Assembly (NCBI RefSeq): GCF_900156465.1
Contig: NZ_LT707064.1
Span: 2,020,001 to 2,084,000 of the forward strand
Length of the DNA: 64,000 nt
Direction: 5' to 3'
Origin: Pseudomonas sp. 7SR1
GTDB lineage: Bacteria; Pseudomonadota; Gammaproteobacteria; Pseudomonadales; Pseudomonadaceae
Position numbers and translations under genes: made by a program. The stretch's first letter is position 1; every line of letters begins with the position of its first letter. Below the pieces are notes generated by a model. That model saw nothing but the letters and a program-made list of their open reading frames with translations, had not been told where the DNA came from and searched no databases. Positions 8,034 to 17,834 of the stretch are shown here, piece after piece.

Positions 8034-10217
8034 TCAAGCCTCGTCAGTTTCCTTGATCAGATGCGCCGCCAGGGTCCGCAGAGGGCCCAACTGACGACAG
8101 ATCAGGCCCAGTTGGGTTTGTACCAGCCGCTGGCCTTCATCGATTTCATCGGGCATCTGCTCCAGCTCATTGGCCAGGGCTTCTTCCTCGTCGCTCTGGA
8201 CCACGATCGGGGTTTTGCTCGCCAGGCCTTGGGCGATTTCATCGATGCTGGTCGCCAGCTTCGCTCCCGCTCCGTCGATCAACTGTTCGCGTACCTGCGC
8301 CGGCAGTTCGGTTCCCCGATGGGCGCCCAGGCCGGACAGATAGCTGAGCAAGGTGTGCGAGAGCACCAGGAAGCGGAACCCGACATCGGCTTCCTTACGA
8401 AAGTGCCCCGGCTCCATCAGCATGTTGGCCAGTGTGGTGGACAGCGCGGCATCGGCGTTATGGGCATTGCGGCGGGCCAGGCGATAGGCCAGGTCGTCCC
8501 GTTTGCCGGCGGCGTATTGCTGCATGATCTGGCGCAGGTAGATGCTGTTGCAGGTCAGCGTGTTGGCCAGCACCTTGTTCAGCCGGCGGCCCTGCCAGTC
8601 CGGCAGGAACAGGAACACCGCAAGTCCGGCGATCAGGCTGCCGAGCAGGGTATCGAACAGCCGCGGCAGCAGCAGGCCATAGCCGTCGCCCACCTGGTTG
8701 AAGCAGAACAGCACCATGATCGTGATCGCGGCTGTCGCCAGGGTGTAGCGGGTGGTGCGGTTGGTGAAGAACACCACCCCGGCGGCAATGGCGAAGCACG
8801 ATTGCACCAGCGGGTTGGGGAACAGATCGAACAGTGCCCAGGCCACGATCAGGCCAATGGCGGTGCCGATGATCCGCTGGCCGAGCTTGCGTCGGGTGGC
8901 GCCATAGTTGGGCTGGCAGACGAACAACGTGGTGAGGATGATCCAATAGCCTTGTGACGGGTGGATCAGATGCACCATGGCGTAGCCGACGCTCAACGCC
9001 AGGGGCAGGCGCAGGGCGTGCCGGAACAGCAGCGAAGTGGGCGTGAGCTGGGTGCGCAGGCGCAGCCAGACGTCCTTGAGGCTGCGTGGCGAGCGATCCA
9101 GCAGGCTGCTGTCGGTGGCGTCGGCCAGGGCGTCGGGGTTGCTGGCATCGCTGAGCAGGCGATCCATGGTGCCCAGGTTCGCTGCCAGTGCCCGCAACGA
9201 ACGCAGCAGGCCACGCCAGGCCGGGTTGCTCTGGATTCGCAGGTGTTCCAGGGAGGCGTGCAGATCGTCGAGGGCTTCGGCAAAGGTATCGTCGTAGATG
9301 AACGGCTGGCGCATCTGGATCGATTCGGCAAGGGCCTGGCAAGCCTTGCCTTGCTGGCGCAACAGGCGCTGGCAGCGGAACAGCACGTCACTGTGGAAGA
9401 AGGCTTCGGCCAACGCGTTGTAGGGGTAGTGGGACGAACTGGCGCGTTCGTGGATGTCCTGGGCGAGGAAGTACAGCTTCAGGTAGCGGCTGACCTTCGA
9501 ACCCGGTCGACCATTGCCCACGCGGTGCAGGATGATCTCCTTGGCCGAGTTGAGCGCGGCCACCACACGGCCGTTCTGCTGCGCCAGTTCCAGGCGCCGG
9601 GCTTCCACGTCCAGTTGCCGGATCGGTTCGAGCAGCGACGACTTGAGCTTCAGGTAACGCCCCAGTTCGCGAAACAGCCGCGCCAGGCTCTGCTGCACCG
9701 GCTGGTTGGAAAAGAGCATGTGCCACAGCACCGAGAGCATGCCGTACCACGCCGCACCCGCCACCAGCAGCAAGGGCTCATGCCAGAAGTCGTTGACCGC
9801 GCCGCCGCGCTGGTCCACGCCGATCATGGTGTAGACCGAAAGAATCAGGGTGGCCGAGGCGATCGCGCCATAGCGCTCGCCCAGGGCGCCGAGCATGGTC
9901 AGGCCGAAGCTCGCCAGGGCCAGGGCGACGACGAACAGCACGGGATAGGGAAACAGCAGCTCCACCGATAATGCGGCGACGCTGAAGCAGACCAGAGTAA
10001 CGGCCAGTGCGTTGAGGCGGCCCTGCCAGTTGTCGTCGGTCTCGGCCAGGGCACTGGCGATGATGCCCAGGAACAAGGGAATCAGCAGGGCCATTTCGTC
10101 CAGGTACCAGCACAGCGTCATGCTGCCGGTCAGGGCGATGAATACCCGCACGCTATAACTGAATTTATCCAACGCCCAAAGGCGACGCAGAGACTGACGG
10201 AACGAGGTCGATGACAT
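8034..10217 (-). CDS. yccS: YccS/FUSC-family inner-membrane transporter
   Basis: A 727-residue integral membrane protein of the YccS/YhfK branch of the fusaric-acid/aromatic-acid exporter superfamily. Two membrane blocks of about six helices each (roughly residues 25 to 160 and 395 to 520) flank soluble regions. The N-terminal LRRLWALDKFSYSVRVFIALTG and the YWIILTTLFVCQPNYGATR segment in the second block are typical of the family. The start at 10217 (MSSTSFRQ) gives the usual length; an upstream ATG at 10277 lacks family similarity. The substrate of YccS proteins is unproven. REP pairs bracket the gene. Confidence 0.85.
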   Translation of the reverse strand: MSSTSFRQSLRRLWALDKFSYSVRVFIALTGSMTLCWYLDEMALLIPLFLGIIASALAETDDNWQGRLNALAVTLVCFSVAALSVELLFPYPVLFVVALALASFGLTMLGALGERYGAIASATLILSVYTMIGVDQRGGAVNDFWHEPLLLVAGAAWYGMLSVLWHMLFSNQPVQQSLARLFRELGRYLKLKSSLLEPIRQLDVEARRLELAQQNGRVVAALNSAKEIILHRVGNGRPGSKVSRYLKLYFLAQDIHERASSSHYPYNALAEAFFHSDVLFRCQRLLRQQGKACQALAESIQMRQPFIYDDTFAEALDDLHASLEHLRIQSNPAWRGLLRSLRALAANLGTMDRLLSDASNPDALADATDSSLLDRSPRSLKDVWLRLRTQLTPTSLLFRHALRLPLALSVGYAMVHLIHPSQGYWIILTTLFVCQPNYGATRRKLGQRIIGTAIGLIVAWALFDLFPNPLVQSCFAIAAGVVFFTNRTTRYTLATAAITIMVLFCFNQVGDGYGLLLPRLFDTLLGSLIAGLAVFLFLPDWQGRRLNKVLANTLTCNSIYLRQIMQQYAAGKRDDLAYRLARRNAHNADAALSTTLANMLMEPGHFRKEADVGFRFLVLSHTLLSYLSGLGAHRGTELPAQVREQLIDGAGAKLATSIDEIAQGLASKTPIVVQSDEEEALANELEQMPDEIDEGQRLVQTQLGLICRQLGPLRTLAAHLIKETDEA

Positions 10218-10330
10218 GAAATGCACGGGCCTGACGGGCAATGACACTAAATTGAGGCAGTAATGACGCCGACGCAATGGCGGCGATCACATCTGACAGC
10301 AAAAAGTGTTCCGGGAGCCATCACCAGCCG

Positions 10331-10420
10331 CTGTGGGAGCGAGCTTGCTCGCGATGGCGGCAGTCCTGTCACATCGATGTCGACTGAACCGCCACGATGG
10401 CGAGCAAGCTCGCTCCACAG
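10331..10420. repeat. REP-type palindrome pair
   Basis: CTGTGGGAGCGAGCTTGCTC and its mirror GGCGAGCAAGCTCGCTCCACAG face each other across about 45 bases, between the yccS-like gene and the yhiN-like gene. Confidence 0.88.
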
Positions 10421-10446
10421 GGTTAGCGCGTTCAAATCGTGTCGGA

Positions 10447-11625
10447 TCAGACGTACTGCGCGGCGGCGTACCCCGAAGCCCAGGCCCACTGGAAGTTGAA
10501 TCCGCCCAGATGACCGGTGACGTCCAGTACTTCGCCAATGAAATACAGCCCCGGGCTTTTCAGCGACTCCATGGTCTTGGACGAAACCTCCCGGGTGTCG
10601 ACGCCGCCCAGGGTGACTTCGGCGGTGCGATAGCCCTCGGTGCCGGCCGGGACGACATTCCAGCTCGCCAGTTTCTCGGCAATGTCCGCCAGCTCCGCAT
10701 GGGTGTATTGCTTCATGGGTTTGGAGACGAACCAGGTGTCGGCCAGCAGGTTGGCCATTTTCTTGGTGAACAACTCACCCAGCAGGGTTTTCAACTCACT
10801 GTTGGGGCGTTCGGCCTGTTGCTGTTGCAGCCATTGCGGCACGTCATGGTCGGGCAGCAGGTTGATCTGCACCGTGTCCCCCGGTTCCCAGAACGACGAG
10901 ATCTGCAGGATCGCCGGACCGCTGAGGCCGCGATGGGTAAACAGGATGTTCTCGCGAAAGCTCTGGTCGTTGCAGCTCACCAGGCAGTCCACCGACGTCC
11001 CCGACAGCTCGGTGCACAGCGCCTTGAGCTGATCGGTGATGGTGAACGGCACCAGTCCGGCGCGGGTCGGCAGCAGTTGGTGGCCGAACTGCTTGGCCAC
11101 CTGGTAACCGAAACCTGTGGCTCCCAGGGTCGGGATCGACAATCCGCCGGTGGCGATCACCAGGGATTGACAGGCGATGGCGCCGAGCGTGGTTTGCAGC
11201 AGGTAGCCGCCGTCGGTTTTTTCGATCTGGGTGATGGACGTATCCAGGTGAAGGCTGACGCCGGCCTGGTCGCATTCGTCCAGGAGCATGCCGAGGATGT
11301 CGCTGGACTTGTTATCGCAGAACAGCTGGCCGAGTTTTTTCTCGTGATAGGGCACACCGTGCTTGGCCACCAGGGCGATGAAATCCCACTGGGTGTAGCG
11401 CGCCAGGGCTGATTTGCAGAAATGCGGGTTCTGTGAGAGAAAATTGCCCGGCTCGGTGTACATGTTGGTGAAATTGCAGCGCCCGCCGCCGGACATGAGG
11501 ATTTTCTTCCCGGCCTTGTTGGCATGGTCCAGCAACGTGACCTGCCGCCCGCGTCCAGCGGCGGTCAGCGCGCACATCAAGCCCGCGGCGCCAGCGCCAA
11601 TGATCACGACTTCGGTAGAGCGCAA
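10447..11625 (-). CDS. YhiN/HI0933-type flavoprotein
   Basis: A 392-residue FAD-dependent protein of the HI0933 (YhiN, TIGR00275-type) family. The dinucleotide-binding motif VIIGAGAAGLMCAL is at residues 7 to 20, followed by the family hallmark KILMSGGGRCNFTN. The GEVLDVTGHLGGFNFQWAWASG segment closes the FAD site at the C-terminus. It is a soluble protein whose reaction is not established; NCBI-style annotation calls it an NAD(P)/FAD-dependent oxidoreductase. It stands alone between REP pairs. Confidence 0.88.
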   Translation of the reverse strand: MRSTEVVIIGAGAAGLMCALTAAGRGRQVTLLDHANKAGKKILMSGGGRCNFTNMYTEPGNFLSQNPHFCKSALARYTQWDFIALVAKHGVPYHEKKLGQLFCDNKSSDILGMLLDECDQAGVSLHLDTSITQIEKTDGGYLLQTTLGAIACQSLVIATGGLSIPTLGATGFGYQVAKQFGHQLLPTRAGLVPFTITDQLKALCTELSGTSVDCLVSCNDQSFRENILFTHRGLSGPAILQISSFWEPGDTVQINLLPDHDVPQWLQQQQAERPNSELKTLLGELFTKKMANLLADTWFVSKPMKQYTHAELADIAEKLASWNVVPAGTEGYRTAEVTLGGVDTREVSSKTMESLKSPGLYFIGEVLDVTGHLGGFNFQWAWASGYAAAQYV

Positions 11626-11658
11626 AACGGTGTCCTCTCAACTTTCTCGCATACTGAA

Positions 11659-11748
11659 TGTGGGAGCGAGCTTGCTCGCGATGGCGGCGTGTCAGGCAGC
11701 ATCAATGCCGCTGATCCACCGCTATCGCGAGCAAGCTCGCTCCCACAG
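11659..11748. repeat. REP-type palindrome pair
   Basis: TGTGGGAGCGAGCTTGCTCG and CGAGCAAGCTCGCTCCCACA face each other around a 45-base spacer. This is one of the best-preserved pairs in the window, between yhiN and dbpA. Confidence 0.9.
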
Positions 11749-11776
11749 TTTGATCTGTGTCGGGTTGCAGATCGCT

Positions 11777-13162
11777 TTACAGGATCCGCACCCGCAACGA
11801 GCGCCCCTTGATCTTGCCGCTGTTCAAGCGCTGCAGCGCCTGTTTGGCGATACCGCGCTCCACGGCCACGTAGGCCTGGAAATCGAAGATCGCGATCTTG
11901 CCGACCTGGGTGCCGGGAATGCCGGCTTCGCCGGTCAGCGCGCCTAGGATGTCACCGGGACGGACCTTGTCCTTGCGCCCGGCAGCGATGCACAGGGTGC
12001 TCATGGCCGGCAGCAGCGGACCGCCACCCTGGGGCTTGAGGTTATCCAGTTGATCCCAGTTCAACGGTGACTTCTGCAGTTGCTCGATGGCCTGGGCGCG
12101 GTGCGCTTCGGACGGCGCCACCAGGCTGATGGCGATGCCTTTCTCACCGGCGCGACCTGTGCGACCGACGCGGTGGATGTGGATTTCCGAGTCCCGGGCC
12201 AGCTCGACGTTGATCACCATGTCCAGGGCGTCGATGTCCAGGCCACGGGCCGCCACGTCGGTGGCCACCAGCACCGAGGTGCTGCGGTTGGCGAACATCG
12301 CGAGCACCTGGTCGCGGTCGCGCTGTTCCAGGTCGCCGTGCAGGCCGACGGCCGAGATACCCTTGGCGGCGAGGTGATCGACGGTTTCCTGGACCTGCTG
12401 CTTGGTGAAACAGAACGCCACGCAGGAGGCCGGGCGGAAATGCGCCAGCACCTTGACCACCGCTTCCATGCGCTCTTCGGGAGCGATTTCGTAGAAACGT
12501 TGCTCGATCTGCGCATCGGAATGCAGCGCCTCGGCTTTCACCTGCTGCGGGTTGCGCATGAACTTGGACGACAGCTGCTTGATACCTGCCGGATAGGTGG
12601 CGGAGAACAGCAGCGTCTGGCGGCGTTCCGGGGTCTGCTGGATGATGTCTTCGATGGCATCGTAGAAACCCATGTCCAGCATGCGGTCGGCTTCGTCGAG
12701 GATCAGGGTGTTGAGGCCATCGAGTACCAGCGAGCCCTTGCGCAGGTGCTGCTGGATGCGCCCGGGCGTGCCGACGATGATGTGGGCGCCGTGTTCGAGG
12801 GAGGCGATCTGCGGGCCGAAGGACACGCCGCCACACAGGGTCAGGACCTTGATGTTGTCTTCGGCGCGGGCCAGGCGGCGGATTTCCTTGGCCACCTGGT
12901 CGGCCAGCTCGCGGGTCGGGCACATCACCAGCGCCTGGCAACCGAAGAAGCGCGGGTTGATCGGGTTCAGCAGGCCGATGCCGAAGGCGGCGGTCTTGCC
13001 ACTGCCGGTCTTGGCCTGGGCGATCAGGTCCATGCCCTTGAGGATCACCGGCAAGCTTTGCGCCTGGATCGGCGTCATCTGGGCATAACCGAGTGATTCG
13101 AGGTTAGCCAGCATGGCGGCGGACAGCGGCAAAGTATCAAAAGCGGTGGCGATGGTGGTCAC
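11777..13162 (-). CDS. dbpA: ATP-dependent RNA helicase DbpA
   Basis: A 461-residue DEAD-box helicase that remodels 23S rRNA during assembly of the large ribosomal subunit. Motif I AKTGSGKT is at 50 to 57, DEAD at 156 to 159, SAT follows, and HRVGRTGRAG is motif VI. The C-terminal 75 residues (DKVRPGDILGALTGEAGIPGTQVGKIAIFD) form the DbpA-specific RNA-binding domain that recognises a 23S hairpin. The start is a GTG at 13162, matching the conserved family N-terminus (VTTIATAFDTLPLS). A longer frame to 13213 has no family similarity. Confidence 0.93.
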   Translation of the reverse strand: MTTIATAFDTLPLSAAMLANLESLGYAQMTPIQAQSLPVILKGMDLIAQAKTGSGKTAAFGIGLLNPINPRFFGCQALVMCPTRELADQVAKEIRRLARAEDNIKVLTLCGGVSFGPQIASLEHGAHIIVGTPGRIQQHLRKGSLVLDGLNTLILDEADRMLDMGFYDAIEDIIQQTPERRQTLLFSATYPAGIKQLSSKFMRNPQQVKAEALHSDAQIEQRFYEIAPEERMEAVVKVLAHFRPASCVAFCFTKQQVQETVDHLAAKGISAVGLHGDLEQRDRDQVLAMFANRSTSVLVATDVAARGLDIDALDMVINVELARDSEIHIHRVGRTGRAGEKGIAISLVAPSEAHRAQAIEQLQKSPLNWDQLDNLKPQGGGPLLPAMSTLCIAAGRKDKVRPGDILGALTGEAGIPGTQVGKIAIFDFQAYVAVERGIAKQALQRLNSGKIKGRSLRVRIL

Positions 13163-13280
13163 GGGACAGGCCTGCAAAACAAAATGTCGCGCAGTGTAGC
13201 AGCCTCGTGCCACTTTCTTCGAAAGTTCTGGACGAGCGTGGATTTCTCAGGGCGATCACAACGGTGCTGATTGTTCGTTG

Positions 13281-13379
13281 CAAGGGATTTACCTGTAGAA
13301 AGGGACTTATCTGTAGCGAGGGATTCATGTGCGGCGAGGGGATTGATCTGTGGCGAGGGGATGAGTCCCCTCGCCACAG
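13281..13379. repeat. Tandem array of degenerate 18-bp half-palindromes
   Basis: Four successive units of 18 to 19 bases share the pattern CGAGGGATTNATCTGTGG: 13281, 13299, 13317 and 13335. They end in a complete palindrome of the GGCGAGGGGAT family (13354 to 13379). The units become more similar to the consensus from left to right. The array sits downstream of mdtD and upstream of dbpA, in a gap otherwise lacking features. Confidence 0.75.
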
Positions 13380-13393
13380 GGAGGGGCACGGCT

Positions 13394-14821
13394 TCAGTGC
13401 TCGATATGCTCATCATGACGTTTCTGCCGCCGCCCGTCCTGCTTGGACAGTTGGGAAAAAATCGTCGCCGCCAGCATCGCCATGATGCCCACCGTCAGGA
13501 ATGTCAGCTGGAACGCGCCCAATACCGTGTCTACCCCGTCGTTACCGATCTGGGCCGTGAAGCCGCCAAGCAGGGCGCCGGCGCAGGCCACGCCCAGGCT
13601 CAGGGAGAGTTGCGCCACCACCGACAACAGGCTGTTGCCGCTGCTGGCGCTGGCGTCGTCCAGGTCGATCAGGGTCACGGTGTTCATGGCTGTGAACTGC
13701 AGCGAGTTGATCGCTCCCAGCACCGCCAGTTGCGCCAGCAGCAACCAGTACGGGGTCTGCTCGCTGACCAGCCCCATGCTCGCCAGCATCACGCCCAGGG
13801 CCACGGTATTGCCAGTCAGGACGATGCGGTAGCCCAGGCGCTCGATCAGTGGCCGGGCCACGGATTTGGCGACCATGGCCGCCGCCGCCAGGGGCAGCAT
13901 GCTCATCCCGGCCTGGGACGGTGAGTAACCCAGGGCCACTTGCAGCAGCAACGGCACCAGGAACGGCAGGGCACCGCTGCCCAGGCGCGCGAACAGGTTG
14001 CCGAGAATACCCACGGCAAACGTCCGGGTCTTGAACAGCGATGGCGGGAACAGCGCGTTCTCCACATGCCCGGCCCGCAGCCAATAGGCCGCCAGGCAGG
14101 CCATGCCGCCGAACAGCAACAGCATCACCCGCAGGTGCGGCAGGTGCAGTTCACCCAGGCCTTCCATGGCGATGGTGATCAGCACCATCGCCGCGCCGAA
14201 CAGCAGGAACCCCAGGCTGTCGAACCGGGTGCGCTCGCTGCCCCGCAGGTCCGGTATGAATTTCCATACCGCATAACAACCCATCACCCCCACCGGCAGG
14301 TTGATGATGAAGATCCAGTGCCAGGACAGGTATTCCACCATCCAGCCGCCCATGGTCGGGCCGATCAGCGGGCCAAGCAGGCCGGGAATGGTGATGAAGC
14401 CCATGATCCGCACCAGTTCCGAGCGCGGGTAGGCCCGCAACACTACCAGCCTGCCTACCGGGAGCATCAAGGCGCCGCCCAGGCCCTGGATGACCCGCGC
14501 ACCGATCAGCATGTTCAACGAGTTGGACAGGGCACACAGCAATGAGCCGAAGCTGAACAGCAGGATGGCACCAAAGAAGATTTTCTTGGTGCCGAAGCGG
14601 TCGGCGATCCAGCCGGAGGCCGGAATCAACAGCGCCACGGTGAGCATGTAGGCGATGATCACGCCTTGCATGCGCAACGGGTTTTCCGCCAGGTCGCTGG
14701 CCATGGCGGGCAGGGCGGTATTGAGGATGGTCCCGTCCAGGGACTGCATGAAGAAGGCGATGGCCACCACCCATGGAAGCCAGCGGGCGGTGACGGCATC
14801 GAGCGGGGCGCGGTTGGGCAT
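13394..14821 (-). CDS. mdtD: MFS drug-type exporter (MdtD-like, DHA2)
   Basis: A 475-residue major-facilitator protein with about 13 to 14 hydrophobic helices. MQSLDGTILNTALPAMASDL (helix 1, motif D1 of drug:H+ antiporters) and GWIADRFGTKK (motif A, loop 2-3) are intact. ARVIQGLGGALMLP (motif B) and IPGLLGPLIGPTMGGWMVE (motif C) mark it as a proton-driven exporter. The C-terminal tail is basic. The substrate is not determinable from sequence; the MdtD label follows usual family naming. It is followed on its own strand by the tandem repeat array. Confidence 0.85.
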   Translation of the reverse strand: MPNRAPLDAVTARWLPWVVAIAFFMQSLDGTILNTALPAMASDLAENPLRMQGVIIAYMLTVALLIPASGWIADRFGTKKIFFGAILLFSFGSLLCALSNSLNMLIGARVIQGLGGALMLPVGRLVVLRAYPRSELVRIMGFITIPGLLGPLIGPTMGGWMVEYLSWHWIFIINLPVGVMGCYAVWKFIPDLRGSERTRFDSLGFLLFGAAMVLITIAMEGLGELHLPHLRVMLLLFGGMACLAAYWLRAGHVENALFPPSLFKTRTFAVGILGNLFARLGSGALPFLVPLLLQVALGYSPSQAGMSMLPLAAAAMVAKSVARPLIERLGYRIVLTGNTVALGVMLASMGLVSEQTPYWLLLAQLAVLGAINSLQFTAMNTVTLIDLDDASASSGNSLLSVVAQLSLSLGVACAGALLGGFTAQIGNDGVDTVLGAFQLTFLTVGIMAMLAATIFSQLSKQDGRRQKRHDEHIEH

Positions 14822-14863
14822 GGGACCTCTTGTATGAAGTATTGAAACGGGCGAACACAGCGC

Positions 14864-14894
14864 CTGTGGCGAGGGGATGAATCCCTGGCCACAG
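14864..14894. repeat. GGCGAGGGGAT-type palindrome
   Basis: CTGTGGCGAGGGGAT followed at once by a slightly decayed mirror (ATCCCTGGCCACAG), between mdtD and the tldE-like gene. Confidence 0.8.
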
Positions 14895-14935
14895 AATAAT
14901 TCTCCTCACCAATGGCCTGGCGTCTGGTCGAGTGC

Positions 14936-16273
14936 CTATAACGTCAAGGTCAAGCGCTTGACCAGCGCCCCCGGCAGCAGCATCGAGGCCGTGGCCCGCT
15001 GGCTGTAGGTGCTGGCCGAGAGCAGCAGTTCCCGCTCCCGGGTCAGGCCTTCGAGCTGCGAGCCCAGCAGGCTGTAGACGCTGTCGTCGAATCGCATGGT
15101 GCTGACCGGCGCCACGATCTGGCCGTTCTCGACCCAGAACGTGGCGAAGCGGGTCATGCCGGTCAGACGCGCGGCCGGCTGGTCCGAGTAGTTCAGGTAC
15201 CAGAGGTTGCTGATGTACAGCCCGGTGCCGAGTTGCTCGAGGATGTCGCGTTGTTCCAGCAGGCCTTCCTTCATGTCCAGCGCCGTGGGGTATTCATAGC
15301 GGCTGGCGCCGTTGGCGGTGAGGCCGTATTCGGCGGCGCTGCGGGAGTTGACCAGGCGAGCGTTCGCCATGCCCTTGGCAATCAGCGCCAGGTCATCCCG
15401 TGGATAACCTTCGTCGGAGAATGCCGGGCTCAGGGAGCCGCTGACCTGCTCCGTCAGCCATACGTCGGGGCTGAAATGCGCTTCGTTGGCGTAAAACTTC
15501 TGCAGCGGGCTTTGCTTGCTGGCGATAGCCCGTGCCGAGAAACCGCCCCAGCTGAGCATGCCCATGATTTCTTCCAGCGCGGCCGGCGCCAGGTAGGCGC
15601 GGTATTCGCCGGGGGCGAGGGTGCGCAGCGGCTGGCCAAGAAACACCAGTTGCTGGCGGGCCTGCTCGAAGCGCCGGGCAAACCCTTCGCTGCTCCATTC
15701 GTGGCCGGCGTAGCTGGCTTTGACGGCCTGGCCGTTTTCGTGGAACAGGCTGAAGTCGAAGTTGAAACTGTTGGCCTGGTGCCAGCCAAATGCCCCCGAG
15801 GAACTGGCGAAGCCTCGGCTGATGGGCCCGGCGGCGTAGATGCCCACCAGGTCGAGGCCTTCGCCGGCGCGGGCGATTTCAGCCACGGCCTGCTCGGTTT
15901 CCGGCAGCGGCAGGTCCTGGACCTTATGGCTCTGCCAGTGGTCATGGTTGAGCAGCAGATAGGGATCAGGGGGCAGTAGCGGCAAGGTCTCGCGCAGCTG
16001 TTGCAAGCCTTCGGCCAGCCGTTGCAGGTCTGTCTCGATGTGGCCGGACAAGGTGATCTGCAGGTCGGCATGCCGCCCGTCGTCGATCAGCTTGAGGCTG
16101 ACATTGGCCTGCTGCACCTGCCCGGCCTGGCGAACCTTGCCATGATTGAAGCGCACGAAGGCCGAGGACTCGGCGGCATAGCCCACGGTGAACCGCTCTG
16201 ATTCGCGCAATGCACCGCGCAGCCAGTCCACCAGTGTCTTGAAGGCTGCGGCCTGATTGTTGACGGTACTCAT
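14936..16273 (-). CDS. TldE/PmbA-like protein
   Basis: A 445-residue non-catalytic partner of the TldD/TldE (PmbA) metalloprotease family, divergent from the canonical tldD/pmbA pair. It lacks an HExxxH motif, as TldE subunits do. The C-terminal barrel shows the family segments GLYISNLWYLN and TRFATFWVENGQI. The start at 16273 overlaps the stop of the upstream tldD-like gene by one base (TGATG), so translational coupling is likely. It probably assembles with that protein into a heterodimeric peptidase; the target peptide is unknown. Confidence 0.83.
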   Translation of the reverse strand: MSTVNNQAAAFKTLVDWLRGALRESERFTVGYAAESSAFVRFNHGKVRQAGQVQQANVSLKLIDDGRHADLQITLSGHIETDLQRLAEGLQQLRETLPLLPPDPYLLLNHDHWQSHKVQDLPLPETEQAVAEIARAGEGLDLVGIYAAGPISRGFASSSGAFGWHQANSFNFDFSLFHENGQAVKASYAGHEWSSEGFARRFEQARQQLVFLGQPLRTLAPGEYRAYLAPAALEEIMGMLSWGGFSARAIASKQSPLQKFYANEAHFSPDVWLTEQVSGSLSPAFSDEGYPRDDLALIAKGMANARLVNSRSAAEYGLTANGASRYEYPTALDMKEGLLEQRDILEQLGTGLYISNLWYLNYSDQPAARLTGMTRFATFWVENGQIVAPVSTMRFDDSVYSLLGSQLEGLTRERELLLSASTYSQRATASMLLPGALVKRLTLTL

Positions 16274-17715
16274 CAGGCGTCCCCTCCGAACACATCGACA
16301 TGGCTGAATACACACGCCGGCGACGCATGGCCGACGCGAATGACCTGGTTCGGCTCGCCCTTGCCACAGTTCGGCGTGCCCAGCACCTGGAGGGTCGAGG
16401 CATCGCCCACGGCCCGCAGGCTTTTCCAGAATTGCGCGGAAATCCCCCGGTAGTTGGGGTTCTTCACTACACCCTTGAGCTCACCGTTCTCGATCAACTG
16501 ACCCCATTCGCAACCGAACTGGAACTTGTTGCGCGCATCGTCGATGGACCATGAGCGGTTGGTGCGCATCAGTACGCCCCGCTCGATGCCCTGGACCAGT
16601 TGTTCCAGGGACTGGTTACCCGGTTCGATGTTCAGGTTCGCCATGCGGTCGATAGGAGGACGGTTCCAGCCGCAGGCGCGGCTGTTGGCGACGCCGTCCA
16701 GGCCGGCGCGGAACTGCGACAGGGCGCCGCCCAGCGGACGCAGCAACCGGCCTTCGCGAATCAGGAACTGTTTGCTGGCCGCCGTGCCGTCGTCGTCATG
16801 GCTGTAGCTGGCCAGCTCTTCGGGAATGTCGGGATCGAAGGTCACGTTCAACAGGCTGGAGCCGTATTGCAAGTGTCCAAAGTCGCTGGCCTTGACGAAA
16901 CTGGTGCCGGCGTAATTGCGTTCGTCCCCCAGGATGCGATCCAGCTCCAGCGGATGACCGATGGATTCGTGGATCTGCAGCATCATCTGGTCGGGCATCA
17001 GCAGCAGGTCCCGGGGTCCTTGGGGAGTATTCGGCGCCATCAGCAACTGCAGGGCCTGATCGGCGATATGCGGGGCGGCACCGATCAGGCCGCAGCGGCC
17101 GATCACATCGAAGCCACCCTGCTGGCCGAAGTTCTCGCGGCCCAGGGTGCGGGTCTGGCTGTCGTGGCCATCGAAGGCCGTGACTTCCAGGGACGGGTAG
17201 ATGAAGCGCTGGGCCTGGCGCAGTTCGGCTCCGGCGCTGTTGAGGTAGATCTGCTCGACCTGGCTCAGGCCGATGCCGACTTGCCAATTCACCAGGCGCT
17301 CGTCCCGGGGCACTGCGGCCGACTCGTCGCCCAGCAACTGGTAGCAATCGCTCAGCGAGGGAAACGCCTGGTCGAAGTGGGGCGAGAAGTAATCGGCGCG
17401 GTCGCTGGAGACCGCTTGCTCGCGCAAGTCGAGCAGGGCATGGGGCTTGAGCCGCCGGGCCTGCTGCTCGGCCCGCTCCAGGGCAGCTTGCAGGCCGGCC
17501 TGGGACAGGTCGTTGGTGGCCGCGTAGGCCTCGACGCCGTTGACCCGGGCGGTGAGCATCGCGCCTTCGTCACGGTCCAGGCTGGGTGGTTCGGCGATGT
17601 TCTTGCGCACCGACAGATGCTGGCCGGACTCGCGCACGTAACGCAGGGAAAAGAAATCAGCGCCCGTGCGCAAGGCAGCGAAGCGCTGCTTGAGCTGGGG
17701 GTGGAAATCGAACAT
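16273..17715 (-). CDS. TldD-like metalloprotease subunit
   Basis: A 480-residue protein of the TldD family. The metal-binding motif HESIGH is at 249 to 254 and the conserved cysteine near the end (GTPNCGKGEPNQ) supplies the third ligand. TldD/TldE pairs degrade unfolded peptides such as microcin precursors and CcdA in E. coli. The present pair is a second, divergent type common in pseudomonads, with no precursor-peptide gene visible nearby. The start at 17715 has AGGAGG just upstream. It is the first gene of the pair with the tldE-like gene. Confidence 0.85.
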   Translation of the reverse strand: MFDFHPQLKQRFAALRTGADFFSLRYVRESGQHLSVRKNIAEPPSLDRDEGAMLTARVNGVEAYAATNDLSQAGLQAALERAEQQARRLKPHALLDLREQAVSSDRADYFSPHFDQAFPSLSDCYQLLGDESAAVPRDERLVNWQVGIGLSQVEQIYLNSAGAELRQAQRFIYPSLEVTAFDGHDSQTRTLGRENFGQQGGFDVIGRCGLIGAAPHIADQALQLLMAPNTPQGPRDLLLMPDQMMLQIHESIGHPLELDRILGDERNYAGTSFVKASDFGHLQYGSSLLNVTFDPDIPEELASYSHDDDGTAASKQFLIREGRLLRPLGGALSQFRAGLDGVANSRACGWNRPPIDRMANLNIEPGNQSLEQLVQGIERGVLMRTNRSWSIDDARNKFQFGCEWGQLIENGELKGVVKNPNYRGISAQFWKSLRAVGDASTLQVLGTPNCGKGEPNQVIRVGHASPACVFSHVDVFGGDA

Positions 17716-17834
17716 GGAACCTCCTTGTCTGGAGCGAGGGTGCAGCCAAGTGCGGTGCTTTGACGCGGCGGCCCTAGATTAGGCCCGGGGTGGGGGTGGG
17801 ATCAAGGTAGAAGGGCATACCGGGGAGTCCAGGC

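Noticed and set aside
15400..15420. CGTGGATAA at about 15.4 kb as another DnaA box
   Set aside because: It has one mismatch to TGTGGATAA, lies alone inside the tldE-like gene, and lacks the TGTTCG extension.
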